From Odontocerum albicorne (lineage: Eukaryota; Arthropoda; Insecta; Trichoptera; Odontoceridae), in NCBI GenBank assembly GCA_949825065.1, contig OX463842.1, positions 2,301,501 through 2,365,500 on the forward strand: 64,000 nt of DNA, read 5' to 3'. Below the pieces are notes generated by a model. It was not told where the DNA came from, ran no database searches, and saw only the letters and a list, made by a program, of their open reading frames with translations. The translations under genes and the position numbers were made by a program. Each line of letters begins with the position of its first letter. The first letter of the stretch is position 1. This document shows, piece by piece, positions 11,069 to 23,393 of this stretch.

Positions 11069-11568
11069 AAAATATGTATTTTTCTATTTTTAATAATAAA
11101 TAATAATAATTTTAATAATAAATAATAACTTTAATAATAATATTGTATAATACACTTAATACTATTAATTATTATTAATATTAAATCAATTATTATTAAT
11201 ATTAAATCTTAATGAAATAAAATAATATAATTTTTTTTATTTTTAATAATACATAATAATAATTTTAATAATAAATAATAATTTTAATAATAATTTTAAT
11301 AATAATATAAAGCACTTAATAATATAAAATTTATATTTTGATAAAATTTATATAAAAAATATAAATGAATTTAAATTTTTATTTTATTATTAATCATTAA
11401 ATTAATCATTAAATAATTTGTTTATTTTTATATTAGTTTTATTATATTACCAATAACATATTATTAATAATATTGTTATTTTATTTTATCATGTAATTAT
11501 ATTATAATTAATTATAATATAATAATAATATTATTTTTAATATTATAATATCAAATCAAATAATTCGC
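11069..11568. repeat. Almost pure A/T block, TAATAAT-type low complexity
   Basis: About 500 bases built mainly from taataat, attatta and ttaataataa words with only scattered G or C. There is no coding potential. It could be a melting-prone or matrix-association-like segment, but only the composition is observed. Confidence 0.85.
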
Positions 11569-11569
11569 T

Positions 11570-12420
11570 TACTGCACCACGGAGCTTCTCGAACGATGAT
11601 GACACGACAAACATACCATCGTGCTGTTTCCTTCTTGGGATTTGTAAAGAGAACACAGCTTTTCCTTTTCTATCACGACATTCTTCCTTCGCCTTTCCCT
11701 ATCCATACATCTCTCTACACAATTCCTTCTGTTTATCATTCTTTTTAACTTTTTATCACTTGATCCAAATATACATTCCTCCGCTATGACTCCCACTTAA
11801 CCCTTTAATTGTATTATACATTTATATTTTGTCACTAATCCGTTCAACATATCCAAACCACCACAACGCGCATTTTTTCACCCCACCTTTCATATAAGTT
11901 TTTGGCTCATATTCATCCCTATAATTTTCAACAAAATCATAGTATAAATAGGTCAAAGCCCGTACGACGGTTGTCGCCAAAGAAAGAATACGAGAATTGA
12001 ATTTTGAATACAAGAGAGCGAGAGAAGAATACTTGGATTCTCTCCAAAAGTAATTCGAAATTTGTATCTCGGTGGGTCCGTGATACTGAACGAATTTTAA
12101 ATACCTAACTTACAATTTTCAAACCGGTGTAAAAGGGGACGATGTGTAAATGATATATACTCTTATATAAACAAATTTTACATTTATGAATATATATTTA
12201 CATAAATGTAGAATTTGTTTTACTTTCGTTAATATCTCACAGGTTGCAACTAGAATAACTTCTTCTTTATTCATGCATTTCCACCACATTGACATAACAC
12301 CTTTCATTAATTTTCTATGTCCACATTTCTTCTTGCCATTTTCAATTATCATGACATTGAATTTTACAACATTCCTTCTCAGATCTTAAAGTTCTCATTT
12401 CAAGTGATTTTCAATTTTCT
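11570..12420 (-). pseudogene. RTE-like non-LTR reverse transcriptase, degraded 3' part
   Basis: Fragments in several frames on the minus strand follow the order of an RTE-type protein. An N-side piece near 12360-12250 reads RNVVKFNVMIIENGKK, the region after the catalytic palm where a KTKVM-like motif is usual. WWFGYVERISD lies near 11870-11830, the family's LRWFGHVERM-like motif. NRRNCVERCMD lies near 11730, followed by an eroded end. Stops and frame changes separate these pieces, so it is dead. Other copies of the same family lie at 28675, 36495 and 41690-43170. Confidence 0.6.
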
Positions 12421-12429
12421 TTTGTTAGA

Positions 12430-13385
12430 AAATAAAATAAATTATACAAATAAAAACATCCAAAACAATCCTTAAATATTTCAGAATACTGAAAATATAT
12501 CATCAATCCACAAGAATTAGTTAAAACTTCAAAAAGTTGATCGAATGTAAACGATACTCAAGAATTTATCTCTGAAATTCTCGGAAAATACATTAAGTGG
12601 AAAGTTTTAATGGAGAGATCAGCGGAATTCTGTTATGACGCCCCAAGTTGGAGGAAATGACTGGGTAATATTACCTGTCTATTCAAATAAATATTTCTTT
12701 CAGAACTTATCAACTTCGATATTTCCCAATTTACCATAACAATTTTATGGCGAAGGTTTGAAGTTTTTTTATTACTCGTAAAAATTATGCCCGGTTTTTA
12801 GTTTCTTTAACTTGGTTATTGTAAAGTTCAAACAAATAATATATTTTTGTGGATCTAAAATCACAAATAGTTTTTGGTACAATCATCACCATGTCCCTTT
12901 TGGAGTAAGCTGAGAGAACAAGTCTTCATTTTATTCTGGAGAATATCTTTCGCTTCGACCAAGAGGAATACTTTGTCGTGCATACTCTCTATAATTATTC
13001 TTTCAGAAGTTAATTTAAGATTAATTTGGTTGATTACCCATGGTACCCGAGAAAAGGGTCTAAGTTCAAACTAAAATGGTATTTTTACCTCACTTTGTGC
13101 ATTACTATTGCTAACACAACGAACCGCAAGTGACGTGCTTATGCATAAGATACTTACCAGAAATTTTATAAACAGGGCATTACACAATATGTATAAGAGT
13201 ACCACACGAATAATTTTTCAAATTTCCGATTTCTGCTACTTTGAAGGAATTTTTAATATGGAAGTCTCTCGACTATATGGAGTCGATTAACCAGTTTGTG
13301 GTTTAACCAAGGCAGTAAAAGTTCCCATTTTTTTTTTCTAACGATTCGAAATAAAATTACTCGTTCCGAAAATAACGACCGATTT
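12430..13385. other. Intronic DNA, no gene seen
   Basis: Frames of 60-66 codons at 12874 and 13108 show no motif and no sign of splicing. Nothing else was recognised. Confidence 0.4.
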
Positions 13386-13389
13386 TAAT

Positions 13390-14180
13390 CATCAAACACA
13401 ACTTTAGAATAAATTAACTTTATTAAGCAAAGGAAAAGTTATTTTATTCGATACATTTTTGCCAACAAATAACAAGCTTATTTATACCCATAGAAAAAAA
13501 CTTGATGGATTAGACTTCGAAAATTCTTTAAGGGCATATTCTGCTCCTTTTCTGTTCAAGATTTTTTTCTGCCGTTTATATCACCGAGGATCGGGTGAGG
13601 AAGGCGGATGAGGTCATATTGCGCAAGTCTTGGTTGTGCATTGTCGTGAAGCAAGATGGATCCTCTTCAGTTAATTAATGCTAGTTGATCTCGTAGTTGA
13701 TATAGTTACTACATAGTTTTCGATGCAAAGATTCCAATTATTTACTTTACAACTAACTGGTCAGTGATAAATTGGCACTGATCGAGAAAATTTTAATGAA
13801 TAACACCGTTCGTAGACCACTTTACAGTTATCATTTACTTCTTTTGATGCAATTTTGTTTTGCCAAATGTTTTAATACTTCATCGCGATCAAACTATTCC
13901 ACAGACTGTCGACCGTTATCACAGAGGGTCGTTTTGTCGTCGAATATCATAAAACGATTGAGGAATGGATCATTACAGTTATGCATTGGTCCGAAGAACA
14001 CACTACGAAAGGACATTTTTAAGTACACGTTGAATTTACTTATGAATTTTTTTCACCTTTTTAATTTGCTTAAACTATACAAAAGTTGTAGCATCACAAA
14101 TACTAAATTTTGATACCATTTTTTCATTCCGTTTGTTGTGTGTTTTCTTCAACAAAATTTTTGAATTCATCATTTTCAAC
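13390..14180 (-). pseudogene. mariner transposase relic (cecropia/SETMAR-like)
   Basis: Reading the minus strand from 14180 down gives, across broken frames, IKKVKKIHK (family: GKVKKLDKW), DPFLNRFMIFDDKTTLCDNG (family: FLxRIVTxDEKW then YDN), FDRDEVLKHLAKQN (family: LDRDEAPKHFPKP), SILLHDNAQPRLAQ (family: ILLHDNARPHVAQ, holding the second catalytic Asp) and INKLVICWQKCIE (family: GINKLxxRWQKC). The order and spacing match the middle and C-terminal part of a DD34D mariner transposase. In-frame stops replace conserved Trp residues and several frameshifts are present, so it cannot be active. The N-terminal part is missing; the relic ends beside the hairpin element at 14193. The plus-strand 113-codon frame at 13772-14113 is only its antisense. 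Confidence 0.78.
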
Positions 14181-14192
14181 AGTAACAGGATG

Positions 14193-14401
14193 TTGTAATT
14201 TGTTTTATCAAATACTGTTTATTCCACTTTTTGTAACGGTATAACCCTACCGGTTTCAAGTCTTGTTTGTACTCCCCTAAAGATAAGATGAAAGCCTTGA
14301 AACCGGTAGGGTTATACCGTTACAAAAAGTGGAATAAACAGTGTTTGATAAAACAAATTACAATGTCTTTAATTACCTCCACAATGTAACCTTAACTATA
14401 A
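14193..14401. mobile_element. Hairpin element, short copy
   Basis: Left arm ttgtaatttgttttatcaaa to accggtttcaag is inverted as cttgaaaccggt to tttgataaaacaaattacaa, with a loop of about 35 bases (tcttgtttgtactcccctaa). A one-sided tail with tacctccacaatgtaacctt follows. Pairing of the arms is almost perfect over roughly 75 bp. The core tgaaagccttgaaaccggta is shared with all family members. Confidence 0.88.
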
Positions 14402-14785
14402 ATAATTTAATAATAGGATGATTTCGACCCCCTTTAAGATTTATGTCTCCATTCCTAATTTTTTTCACATCAAAGCCGCACTGTTCCTTCAAAAGTGGTT
14501 CCTTCACCCCATATTTAGTTAATATTGCGAACTGTTTGAGATAACAAATGAAATAACACGTAAATGTTATGAAGGTAAGAAATTATATATTATAGAAATC
14601 AAGCATTTTTTTCGGAACAACCTTATATTAAAAATGTTATTTAAAAGTTTAGCAGTACCGATTATTGCGACCCCGGATAATCGAGAATCTACGGTACTCA
14701 CCTTTGCTGTTAGATACTTCAAAACTTTTACAGATATTTCAACATAATAAAAAAGTTTAGTTTTGGTAATATTTTGAGCACTTAC
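14402..14785. other. Intron 3' of the rdgC-like exon
   Basis: Contains no element that I recognise. It begins, on the minus strand, with the donor gtaagt at 14785-14780. Confidence 0.5.
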
Positions 14786-14971
14786 CTTATTATTGTGCAG
14801 CAGCTCGTATCCACCAGGTTTGCATTCATGCGAGCGGACCAGGAACAGAAGTCTGTGTTTTTTGAGGAACTTTTTGGTGACATCGGGTCCAAAGTAGGTG
14901 CCAGCGCCCCTCAGCGCGTTGGGGATGCAACCCTCTCCCGGCTGCGGATCGCTCCACAGGATGTCAAACAC
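14786..14971 (-). CDS. rdgC: rdgC/PPEF-like Ser/Thr phosphatase, internal exon (catalytic C-terminal half)
   Basis: The gene encodes a PPP-family metallophosphatase of the RdgC/PPEF group, which in flies dephosphorylates light-activated rhodopsin and is Ca2+/calmodulin-regulated. This exon has 62 codons in phase 0, bordered on the minus strand by ttgtatctag before the first base and gtaagt after the last. It reads VFDILWSDPQPGEGCIPNAL, then RGAGTYFGPDV, then FLVRSHECKPGGYELLHNNK. WSDP, RGAGxxFG (substrate-binding Arg) and RSHE (metal-ligand His) are PPP signatures; the RSHECKP form is typical of PPEF rather than PP1, PP2A or calcineurin. It continues exactly from the exon at 36267-36347. The next exon should start with an IFSASNYY-like sequence and was not found in the window, so it probably lies before position 1. 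The family call is firm; the photoreceptor role is inferred by homology. Confidence 0.95.
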
Positions 14972-15825
14972 CTAGATACAATGGACAGAAATCAATCGTT
15001 TAGTGATATCTGATTTCATTCTACTCAAGATTGCATGAATTTTGCAAAAAAAAATCCTTTGTAAAAATTTCAAAACTAATTATTATTCAAATTCTCCAGT
15101 ACGTCGATTGAGGAATAAGAACGCTGAGGTCTCGATAATACCATATTTAGACTATATATTCTCTCAGCTCTAGGATTTTTTTTGTGTATACAAAACATGA
15201 TTTCCGCGCCGCGGTATGACTCTCGAAGATTTTTTTACTCTCCTATCTGAAACTTTACCGTTTTGATGTGTTAAATGAGTAAATCACAACAATATGTTTG
15301 TGTTTAAAAAAAAGCTCAGATTAACATTTAAAAAAAATAAGAATATGGTCCCGAACTTTCTTAGACTTGTCTTTTTGTGTGGCTGTATGTACAGTAGTGT
15401 GTATGTACTTTTTCTGATATTGAATAAGTTATGTAATTTTTAAATATTTATTCTCGTTGTTAGATCACATATTTTTGTATTCAAGTGTATTCTAAATTTT
15501 AGTTTTTAAGTTATAAATATTTGAATGGACAAATACGACCGTTATTTGCGCACATAAATGAATAAATAAGTATTAACAGCTACTCTGCATTGTTTTTATT
15601 ATTAAAGTTTGCCCTCTTTGATAAGGAGTTGAAAAATGGTGATAATTTCTATCAAAAAGTCGTACTGGATACCACATTTTCAATTTTAAAAATATAGCTA
15701 TTGTTTAAGAAATAAAATGGATTATAGTAAATTTATTTATGGAAAATAAATTTAAAGTTTATTTAAAATATGATTTAAACGTAATTTTTTAATGAGAAAA
15801 TTATTTAATTTTAAAATATGTACAT
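14972..15825. other. Intron 5' of the exon, no element recognised
   Basis: AT-rich intronic DNA between the exon and the satellite, with the acceptor atctag directly next to the exon. No repeat unit or frame was recognised. Confidence 0.5.
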
Positions 15826-16142
15826 ATTGCGCCTGGTAGTCGTTGCGACATAGTAACGCAAACAACAATAATGGCACCTGGTAGTTGCTGCAACATAAGT
15901 GTTTAAGTGCAGCATGCTTTAAGTGTTAAAATTAAAATAAATTTCAATTTTTCAGTAGTTTTTTGCACCGTTGCAACATGCTTAAAGTGTTAAAATTAAA
16001 TTTAATTTCATTCTTTTCATTATGTTTTCACACCGTACTTTCATATACGATGATTGAATCTGCGTAAAGTGTTAATATTAAAATAAATTCCATTCCTTTC
16101 ATTATTTTTTCACACCGTTGCAATATGTTTAAAGTGTTAATA
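15826..16142. repeat. Degenerate left edge of the intronic satellite
   Basis: Diverged satellite words (aagtgttaaaattaaa, tttttgcaccgttgcaacat, tcatatacgatgattgaatc) appear with irregular spacing before the regular array. A related pair cgcctggtagtcgttgcgac and gcacctggtagttgctgcaa at 15831-15893 hints at a still older duplication. Divergence toward an array edge is the normal pattern where unequal exchange is rarer. Confidence 0.8.
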
Positions 16143-19100
16143 TTAAAATTAATGTTATCCTTTTTATTATTTTTTCACACCGTACTTTCATATATGATGA
16201 TTAAATCTGCGTTAAGTGTTAATACTAAAATGAATTTTATTATTTTTTTGTACCATACTTTCATTTATGATGATTTAATCTGCGTAAAGTGTTAATATTA
16301 CAAAATAAATTCCATTCCTTTCATTATTTTTTCACACCGTTGCAATATTTTTAAAGTGTTAATATTAAAATTAATTTTATGCTTTTTATTATTTTTTCAC
16401 ACCGTACTTTCATATATGATGATTAAATCTGCGTTAAGTGTTAATACTAAAATGAATTTCATTATTTTTTCGTACCATACTTTCATATATGATGATTAAA
16501 TCTGCGTAAAGTGTTAATATTAAAATAAATTCCATTCCTTTCATTATTTTTTCACACCGTTGCAATATGTTTAAAGTGTTAATATTAAAATTAATTTTAT
16601 CCTTTTTATTATTTTTTCACACCGTACTTTCATATATGATGATTAAATGTGCGTTAAGTGTTAATACTAAAATGAATTTCATTATTTTTTCGTACCATAC
16701 TTTCATATATGATGATTAAATCTGCGTAAAGTGTTAATATTAAAATAAATTCCATTCCTTTCATTATTTTTTCACACCGTTGCAATATGTTTAAAGTGTT
16801 AATATTAAAATAAATTTTATCCTTTTTATTATTTTTTCACACCGTACTTTCATATATGATGATTAAATCTGCGTTAAGTGTTAATACTAAAATGAATTTC
16901 ATTATTTTTTCGTACCATACTTTCATTTATGATGATTAAATCTGCGTAAAGTGTTAATATTAAAATAAATTCCATTCCTTTTATTATTTTTTCACACCGT
17001 ACTTTCATATATGATGATTAAATCTGCGTTAAGTGTTAATACTAAACTGAATTTCATTATTTTTTCGTACCATCCTTTCATATATGATGATTAAATCTGC
17101 GTAAAGTGTTAATATTAAAATAAATTCCATTCCTTTCATTATTTTTTCACACCGTTGCAATATGTTTAAAGTGTTAATATTAAAATTAATTTTATCCTTT
17201 TTATTATTTTTTCACACCGTACTTTCATATATGATGATTAAATCTGCGTTAAGTGTTAATACTAAAATGAATTTCATTATTTTTTCGTACCATACTTTCA
17301 TATATGATGATTAAATCTGCGTAAAGTGTTAATATTAAAATAAATTCCATTCCTTTCATTATTTTTTCACACCGTTGCAATATGTTTAAAGTGTTAATAT
17401 TAAAATAAATTTTATCCTTTTTATTATTTTTTCACACCGTACTTTCATATATGATGATTAAATCTGCGTTAAGTGTTAATACTAAAATGAATTTCATTAT
17501 TTTTTCGTACCATACTTTCATTTATGATGATTAAATCTGCGTAAAGTGTTAATATTAAAATAAATTCCATTCCTTTCATTATTTTTTCACACCGTTGCAA
17601 TATGTTTAAAGTGTTAATATTAAAATTAATTTTATCCTTTTTATTATTTTTTCACACCGTACTTTCATATATGATGATTAAATCTGCGTTAAGTGTTAAT
17701 ACTAAAATGAATTTCATTATTTTTTCGTACCATCCTTTCATATATGATGATTAAATCTGCGTAAAGTGTTAATATTAAAATAAATTCCATTCCTTTCATT
17801 ATTTTTTCACACCGTTGCAATATGTTTAAAGTGTTAATATTAAAATTAATTTTATCCTTTTTATTATTTTTTCACACCGAACTTTCATATATGATGATTA
17901 AATCTGCATTAAGTGTTAATACTAAAATGAATTTCATTATTTTTTCGTACCATACTTTCATTTATGATGATTAAATCTGCGTAAAGTGTTAATATTAAAA
18001 TAAATTCCATTCCTTTCATTATTTTTTCACACCGTTGCAATATGTTTAAAGTGTTAATATTAAAACTAATGTTATCCTTTTTATTATTTTTTCACACCGT
18101 ACTTTCATATATGATGATTAAATCTGCGTTAAGTGTTAATACTAAAATGAATTTTATTATTTTTTTGTACCATACTTTCATTTATGATGATTTAATCTGC
18201 GTAAAGTGTTAATATTACAAAATAAATTCCATTCCTTTCATTATTTTTTCACACCGTTGCAATATTTTTAAAGTGTTAATATTAAAATTAATTTTATGCT
18301 TTTTATTATTTTTTCACACCGTACTTTCATATATGATGATTAAATCTGCGTTAAGTGTTAATACTAAAATGAATTTCATTATTTTTTCGTACCATACTTT
18401 CATATATGATGATTAAATCTGCGTAAAGTGTTAATATTAAAATAAATTCCATTCCTTTCATTATTTTTTCACACCGTTGCAATATGTTTAAAGTGTTAAT
18501 ATTAAAATTAATTTTATCCTTTTTATTATTTTTTCACACCGTACTTTCATATATGATGATTAAATCTGCGTTAAGTGTTAATACTAAAATGAATTTCATT
18601 ATTTTTTCGTACCATACTTTCATATATGATGATTAAATCTGCGTAAAGTGTTAATATTAAAATAAATTCCATTCCTTTCATTATTTTTTCACACCGTTGC
18701 AATATGTTTAAAGTGTTAATATTAAAATTAATTTTATCCTTTTTATTATTTTTTCACACCGTCCTTTCATATATGATGATTAAATCTGCGTTAAGTGTTA
18801 ATACTAAAATGAATTTTATTATTTTTTTGTACCATACTTTCATTTATGATGATTAAATCTGCGTAAAGTGTTAATATTAAAATAAATTCCATTCCTTTCA
18901 TTATTTTTTCACACCGTTGCAATATGTTTAAAGTGTTAATATTAAAATTAATTTTATGCTTTTTATTATTTTTTCACACCGTACTTTCATATATGATGAT
19001 TAAATCTGCGTTAAGTGTTAATACTAAAATGAATTTCATTATTTTTTCGTACCATACTTTCATATATGATGATTAAATCTGCGTAAAGTGTTAATATTAA

Positions 19101-22100
19101 AATAAATTCCATTCCTTTCATTATTTTTTCACACCGTTGCAATATGTTTAAAGTGTTAATATTAAAATAAATTTTATCCTTTTTATTATTTTTTCACACC
19201 GTACTTTCATATATGATGATTAAATCTGCGTTAAGTGTTAATACTAAAATGAATTTCATTATTTTTTCGTACCATCCTTTCATATATGATGATTAAATCT
19301 GCGTAAAGTGTTAATATTAAAATAAATTCCATTCCTTTCATTATTTTTTCACACCGTTGCAATATGTTTAAAGTGTTAATATTAAAATTAATTTTATCCT
19401 TTTTATTATTTTTTCACACCGTACTTTCATATATGATGATTAAATCTGCATTAAGTGTTAATACTAAAATGAATTTCATTATTTTTTCGTACCATACTTT
19501 CATTTATGATGATTAAATCTGCGTAAAGTGTTAATATTAAAATAAATTCCATTCCTTTCATTATTTTTTCACACCGTTGCAATATGTTTAAAGTGTTAAT
19601 ATTAAAATTAATTTTATGCTTTTTATTATTTTTTCACACCGTACTTTCATATATGATGATTAAATCTGCGTTAAGTGTTAATACTAAAATGAATTTCATT
19701 ATTTTTTCGTACCATACTTTCATTTATGATGATTAAATCTGCGTAAAGTGTTAATATTAAAATAAATTCCATTCCTTTCATTATTTTTTCACACCGTTGC
19801 AATATGTTTAAAGTGTTAATATTAAAATTAATTTTATCCTTTTTATTATTTTTTCACACCGTACTTTCATATATGATGATTAAATCTGCATTAAGTGTTA
19901 ATACTAAAATGAATTTCATTATTTTTTCGTACCATACTTTCATTTATGATGATTAAATCTGCGTAAAGTGTTAATATTAAAATAAATTCCATTCCTTTCA
20001 TTATTTTTTCACACCGTTGCAATATGTTTAAAGTGTTAATATTAAAACTAATGTTATCCTTTTTATTATTTTTTCACACCGTACTTTCATATATGATGAT
20101 TAAATCTGCGTTAAGTGTTAATACTAAAATGAATTTTATTATTTTTTTGTACCATACTTTCATTTATGATGATTTAATCTGCGTAAAGTGTTAATATTAC
20201 AAAATAAATTCCATTCCTTTCATTATTTTTTCACACCGTTGCAATATTTTTAAAGTGTTAATATTAAAATTAATTTTATGCTTTTTATTATTTTTTCACA
20301 CCGTACTTTCATATATGATGATTAAATCTGCGTTAAGTGTTAATACTAAAATGAATTTCATTATTTTTTCGTACCATACTTTCATATATGATGATTAAAT
20401 CTGCGTAAAGTGTTAATATTAAAATAAATTCCATTCCTTTCATTATTTTTTCACACCGTTGCAATATGTTTAAAGTGTTAATATTAAAATTAATTTTATC
20501 CTTTTTATTATTTTTTCACACCGTACTTTCATATATGATGATTAAATCTGCGTTAAGTGTTAATACTAAAATGAATTTCATTATTTTTTCGTACCATACT
20601 TTCATATATGATGATTAAATCTGCGTAAAGTGTTAATATTAAAATAAATTCCATTCCTTTCATTATTTTTTCACACCGTTGCAATATGTTTAAAGTGTTA
20701 ATATTAAAATTAATTTTATCCTTTTTATTATTTTTTCACACCGTCCTTTCATATATGATGATTAAATCTGCGTTAAGTGTTAATACTAAAATGAATTTTA
20801 TTATTTTTTTGTACCATACTTTCATTTATGATGATTAAATCTGCGTAAAGTGTTAATATTAAAATAAATTCCATTCCTTTCATTATTTTTTCACACCGTT
20901 GCAATATGTTTAAAGTGTTAATATTAAAATTAATTTTATGCTTTTTATTATTTTTTCACACCGTACTTTCATATATGATGATTAAATCTGCGTTAAGTGT
21001 TAATACTAAAATGAATTTCATTATTTTTTCGTACCATACTTTCATATATGATGATTAAATCTGCGTAAAGTGTTAATATTAAAATAAATTCCATTCCTTT
21101 CATTATTTTTTCACACCGTTGCAATATGTTTAAAGTGTTAATATTAAAATTAATTTTATCCTTTTTATTATTTTTTCACACCGTACTTTCATATTTGATG
21201 ATTAAATCTGCGTTAAGTGTTAATACTAAAATGAATTTCATTATTTTTTCGTACCATCCTTTCATATATGATGATTAAATCTGCGTAAAGTGTTAGTATT
21301 AAAATAAATTCCATTCCTTTCATTATTTTTTCACACCGTTGCAATATGTTTAAAGTGTTAATATTAAAATTAATTTTATCCTTTTTATTATTTTTTCACA
21401 CCGTACTTTCATATATGATGATTAAATCTGCGTTAAGTGTTAATACTAAAATGAATTTCATTATTTTTTCGTACCATACTTTCATATATGATGATTAAAT
21501 CTGCGTTAAGTGTTAATACTAAAATGAATTTCATTATTTTTTCGTACCATACTTTCATATATGATGATTAAATCTGCGTTAAGTGTTAATACTAAAATGA
21601 ATTTCATTATTTTTTCGTACCATACTTTCATATATGATGATTAAATCTGCGTTAAGTGTTAATACTAAAATGAATTTCATTATTTTTTCGTACCATACTT
21701 TCATTTATGATGATTAAATCTGCGTAAAGTGTTAATATTAAAATAAATTCCATTCCTTTCATTATTTTTTCACACCGTTGCAATATGTTTAAAGTGTTAA
21801 TATTAAAATTAATTTTATCCTTTTTATTATTTTTTCACACCGTACTTTCATATATGATGATTAAATCTGCATTAAGTGTTAATACTAAAATGAATTTCAT
21901 TATTTTTTCGTACCATACTTTCATTTATGATGATTAAATCTGCGTAAAGTGTTAATATTAAAATAAATTCCATTCCTTTCATTATTTTTTCACACCGTTG
22001 CAATATGTTTAAAGTGTTAATATTAAAACTAATGTTATCCTTTTTATTATTTTTTCACACCGTACTTTCATATATGATGATTAAATCTGCGTTAAGTGTT

Positions 22101-23393
22101 AATACTAAAATGAATTTTATTATTTTTTTGTACCATACTTTCATTTATGATGATTTAATCTGCGTAAAGTGTTAATATTACAAAATAAATTCCATTCCTT
22201 TCATTATTTTTTCACACCGTTGCAATATTTTTAAAGTGTTAATATTAAAATTAATTTTATGCTTTTTATTATTTTTTCACACCGTACTTTCATATATGAT
22301 GATTAAATCTGCGTTAAGTGTTAATACTAAAATGAATTTCATTATTTTTTCGTACCATACTTTCATATATGATGATTAAATCTGCGTAAAGTGTTAATAT
22401 TAAAATAAATTCCATTCCTTTCATTATTTTTTCACACCGTTGCAATATGTTTAAAGTGTTAATATTAAAATTAATTTTATCCTTTTTATTATTTTTTCAC
22501 ACCGTACTTTCATATATGATGATTAAATCTGCGTTAAGTGTTAATACTAAAATGAATTTCATTATTTTTTCGTACCATACTTTCATATATGATGATTAAA
22601 TCTGCGTAAAGTGTTAATATTAAAATAAATTCCATTCCTTTCATTATTTTTTCACACCGTTGCAATATGTTTAAAGTGTTAATATTAAAATTAATTTTAT
22701 CCTTTTTATTATTTTTTCACACCGTCCTTTCATATATGATGATTAAATCTGCGTTAAGTGTTAATACTAAAATGAATTTTATTATTTTTTTGTACCATAC
22801 TTTCATTTATGATGATTAAATCTGCGTAAAGTGTTAATATTAAAATAAATTCCATTCCTTTCATTATTTTTTCACACCGTTGCAATATGTTTAAAGTGTT
22901 AATATTAAAATTAATTTTATGCTTTTTATTATTTTTTCACACCGTACTTTCATATATGATGATTAAATCTGCGTTAAGTGTTAATACTAAAATGAATTTC
23001 ATTATTTTTTCGTACCATACTTTCATATATGATGATTAAATCTGCGTAAAGTGTTAATATTAAAATAAATTCCATTCCTTTCATTATTTTTTCACACCGT
23101 TGCAATATGTTTAAAGTGTTAATATTAAAATTAATTTTATCCTTTTTATTATTTTTTCACACCGTACTTTCATATTTGATGATTAAATCTGCGTTAAGTG
23201 TTAATACTAAAATGAATTTCATTATTTTTTCGTACCATCCTTTCATATATGATGATTAAATCTGCGTAAAGTGTTAGTATTAAAATAAATTCCATTCCTT
23301 TCATTATTTTTTCACACCGTTGCAATATGTTTAAAGTGTTAATATTAAAATTAATTTTATCCTTTTTATTATTTTTTCACACCGTACTTTCAT
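16143..23393. repeat. Satellite with 220-bp three-monomer higher-order repeat
   Basis: The unit is A+B+C. A is about 81 bp and contains ctgcgtaaagtgttaatatt and tccattcctttcattatttt. B is about 66 bp and contains tgcaatatgtttaaagtg and ttttatcctttttatt. C is 73 bp and contains ctgcgttaagtgttaatact and cattattttttcgtaccata. The three monomers are related to each other. The phrase gcgtaaag recurs at 16504, 16724 and 16944 (220 bp), with one 155-bp step (16944 to 17099) where a B monomer is missing. A rarer variant, tattacaaaataaa (with gatgatttaatc), recurs with starts at 16269, 18186, 20168 and 22149, so blocks of 1917, 1982 and 1981 bp (about nine 220-bp units) were themselves duplicated. It lies wholly inside an rdgC-like intron and has no coding capacity. 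Confidence 0.95.

Noticed and set aside
13772..14113. 113-codon plus-strand frame
   Set aside because: It is the antisense of a mariner transposase relic whose motifs are clear on the minus strand.
14774..15013. 79-codon plus-strand frame
   Set aside because: Antisense of the rdgC-like exon; its apparent complexity comes from the coding minus strand.
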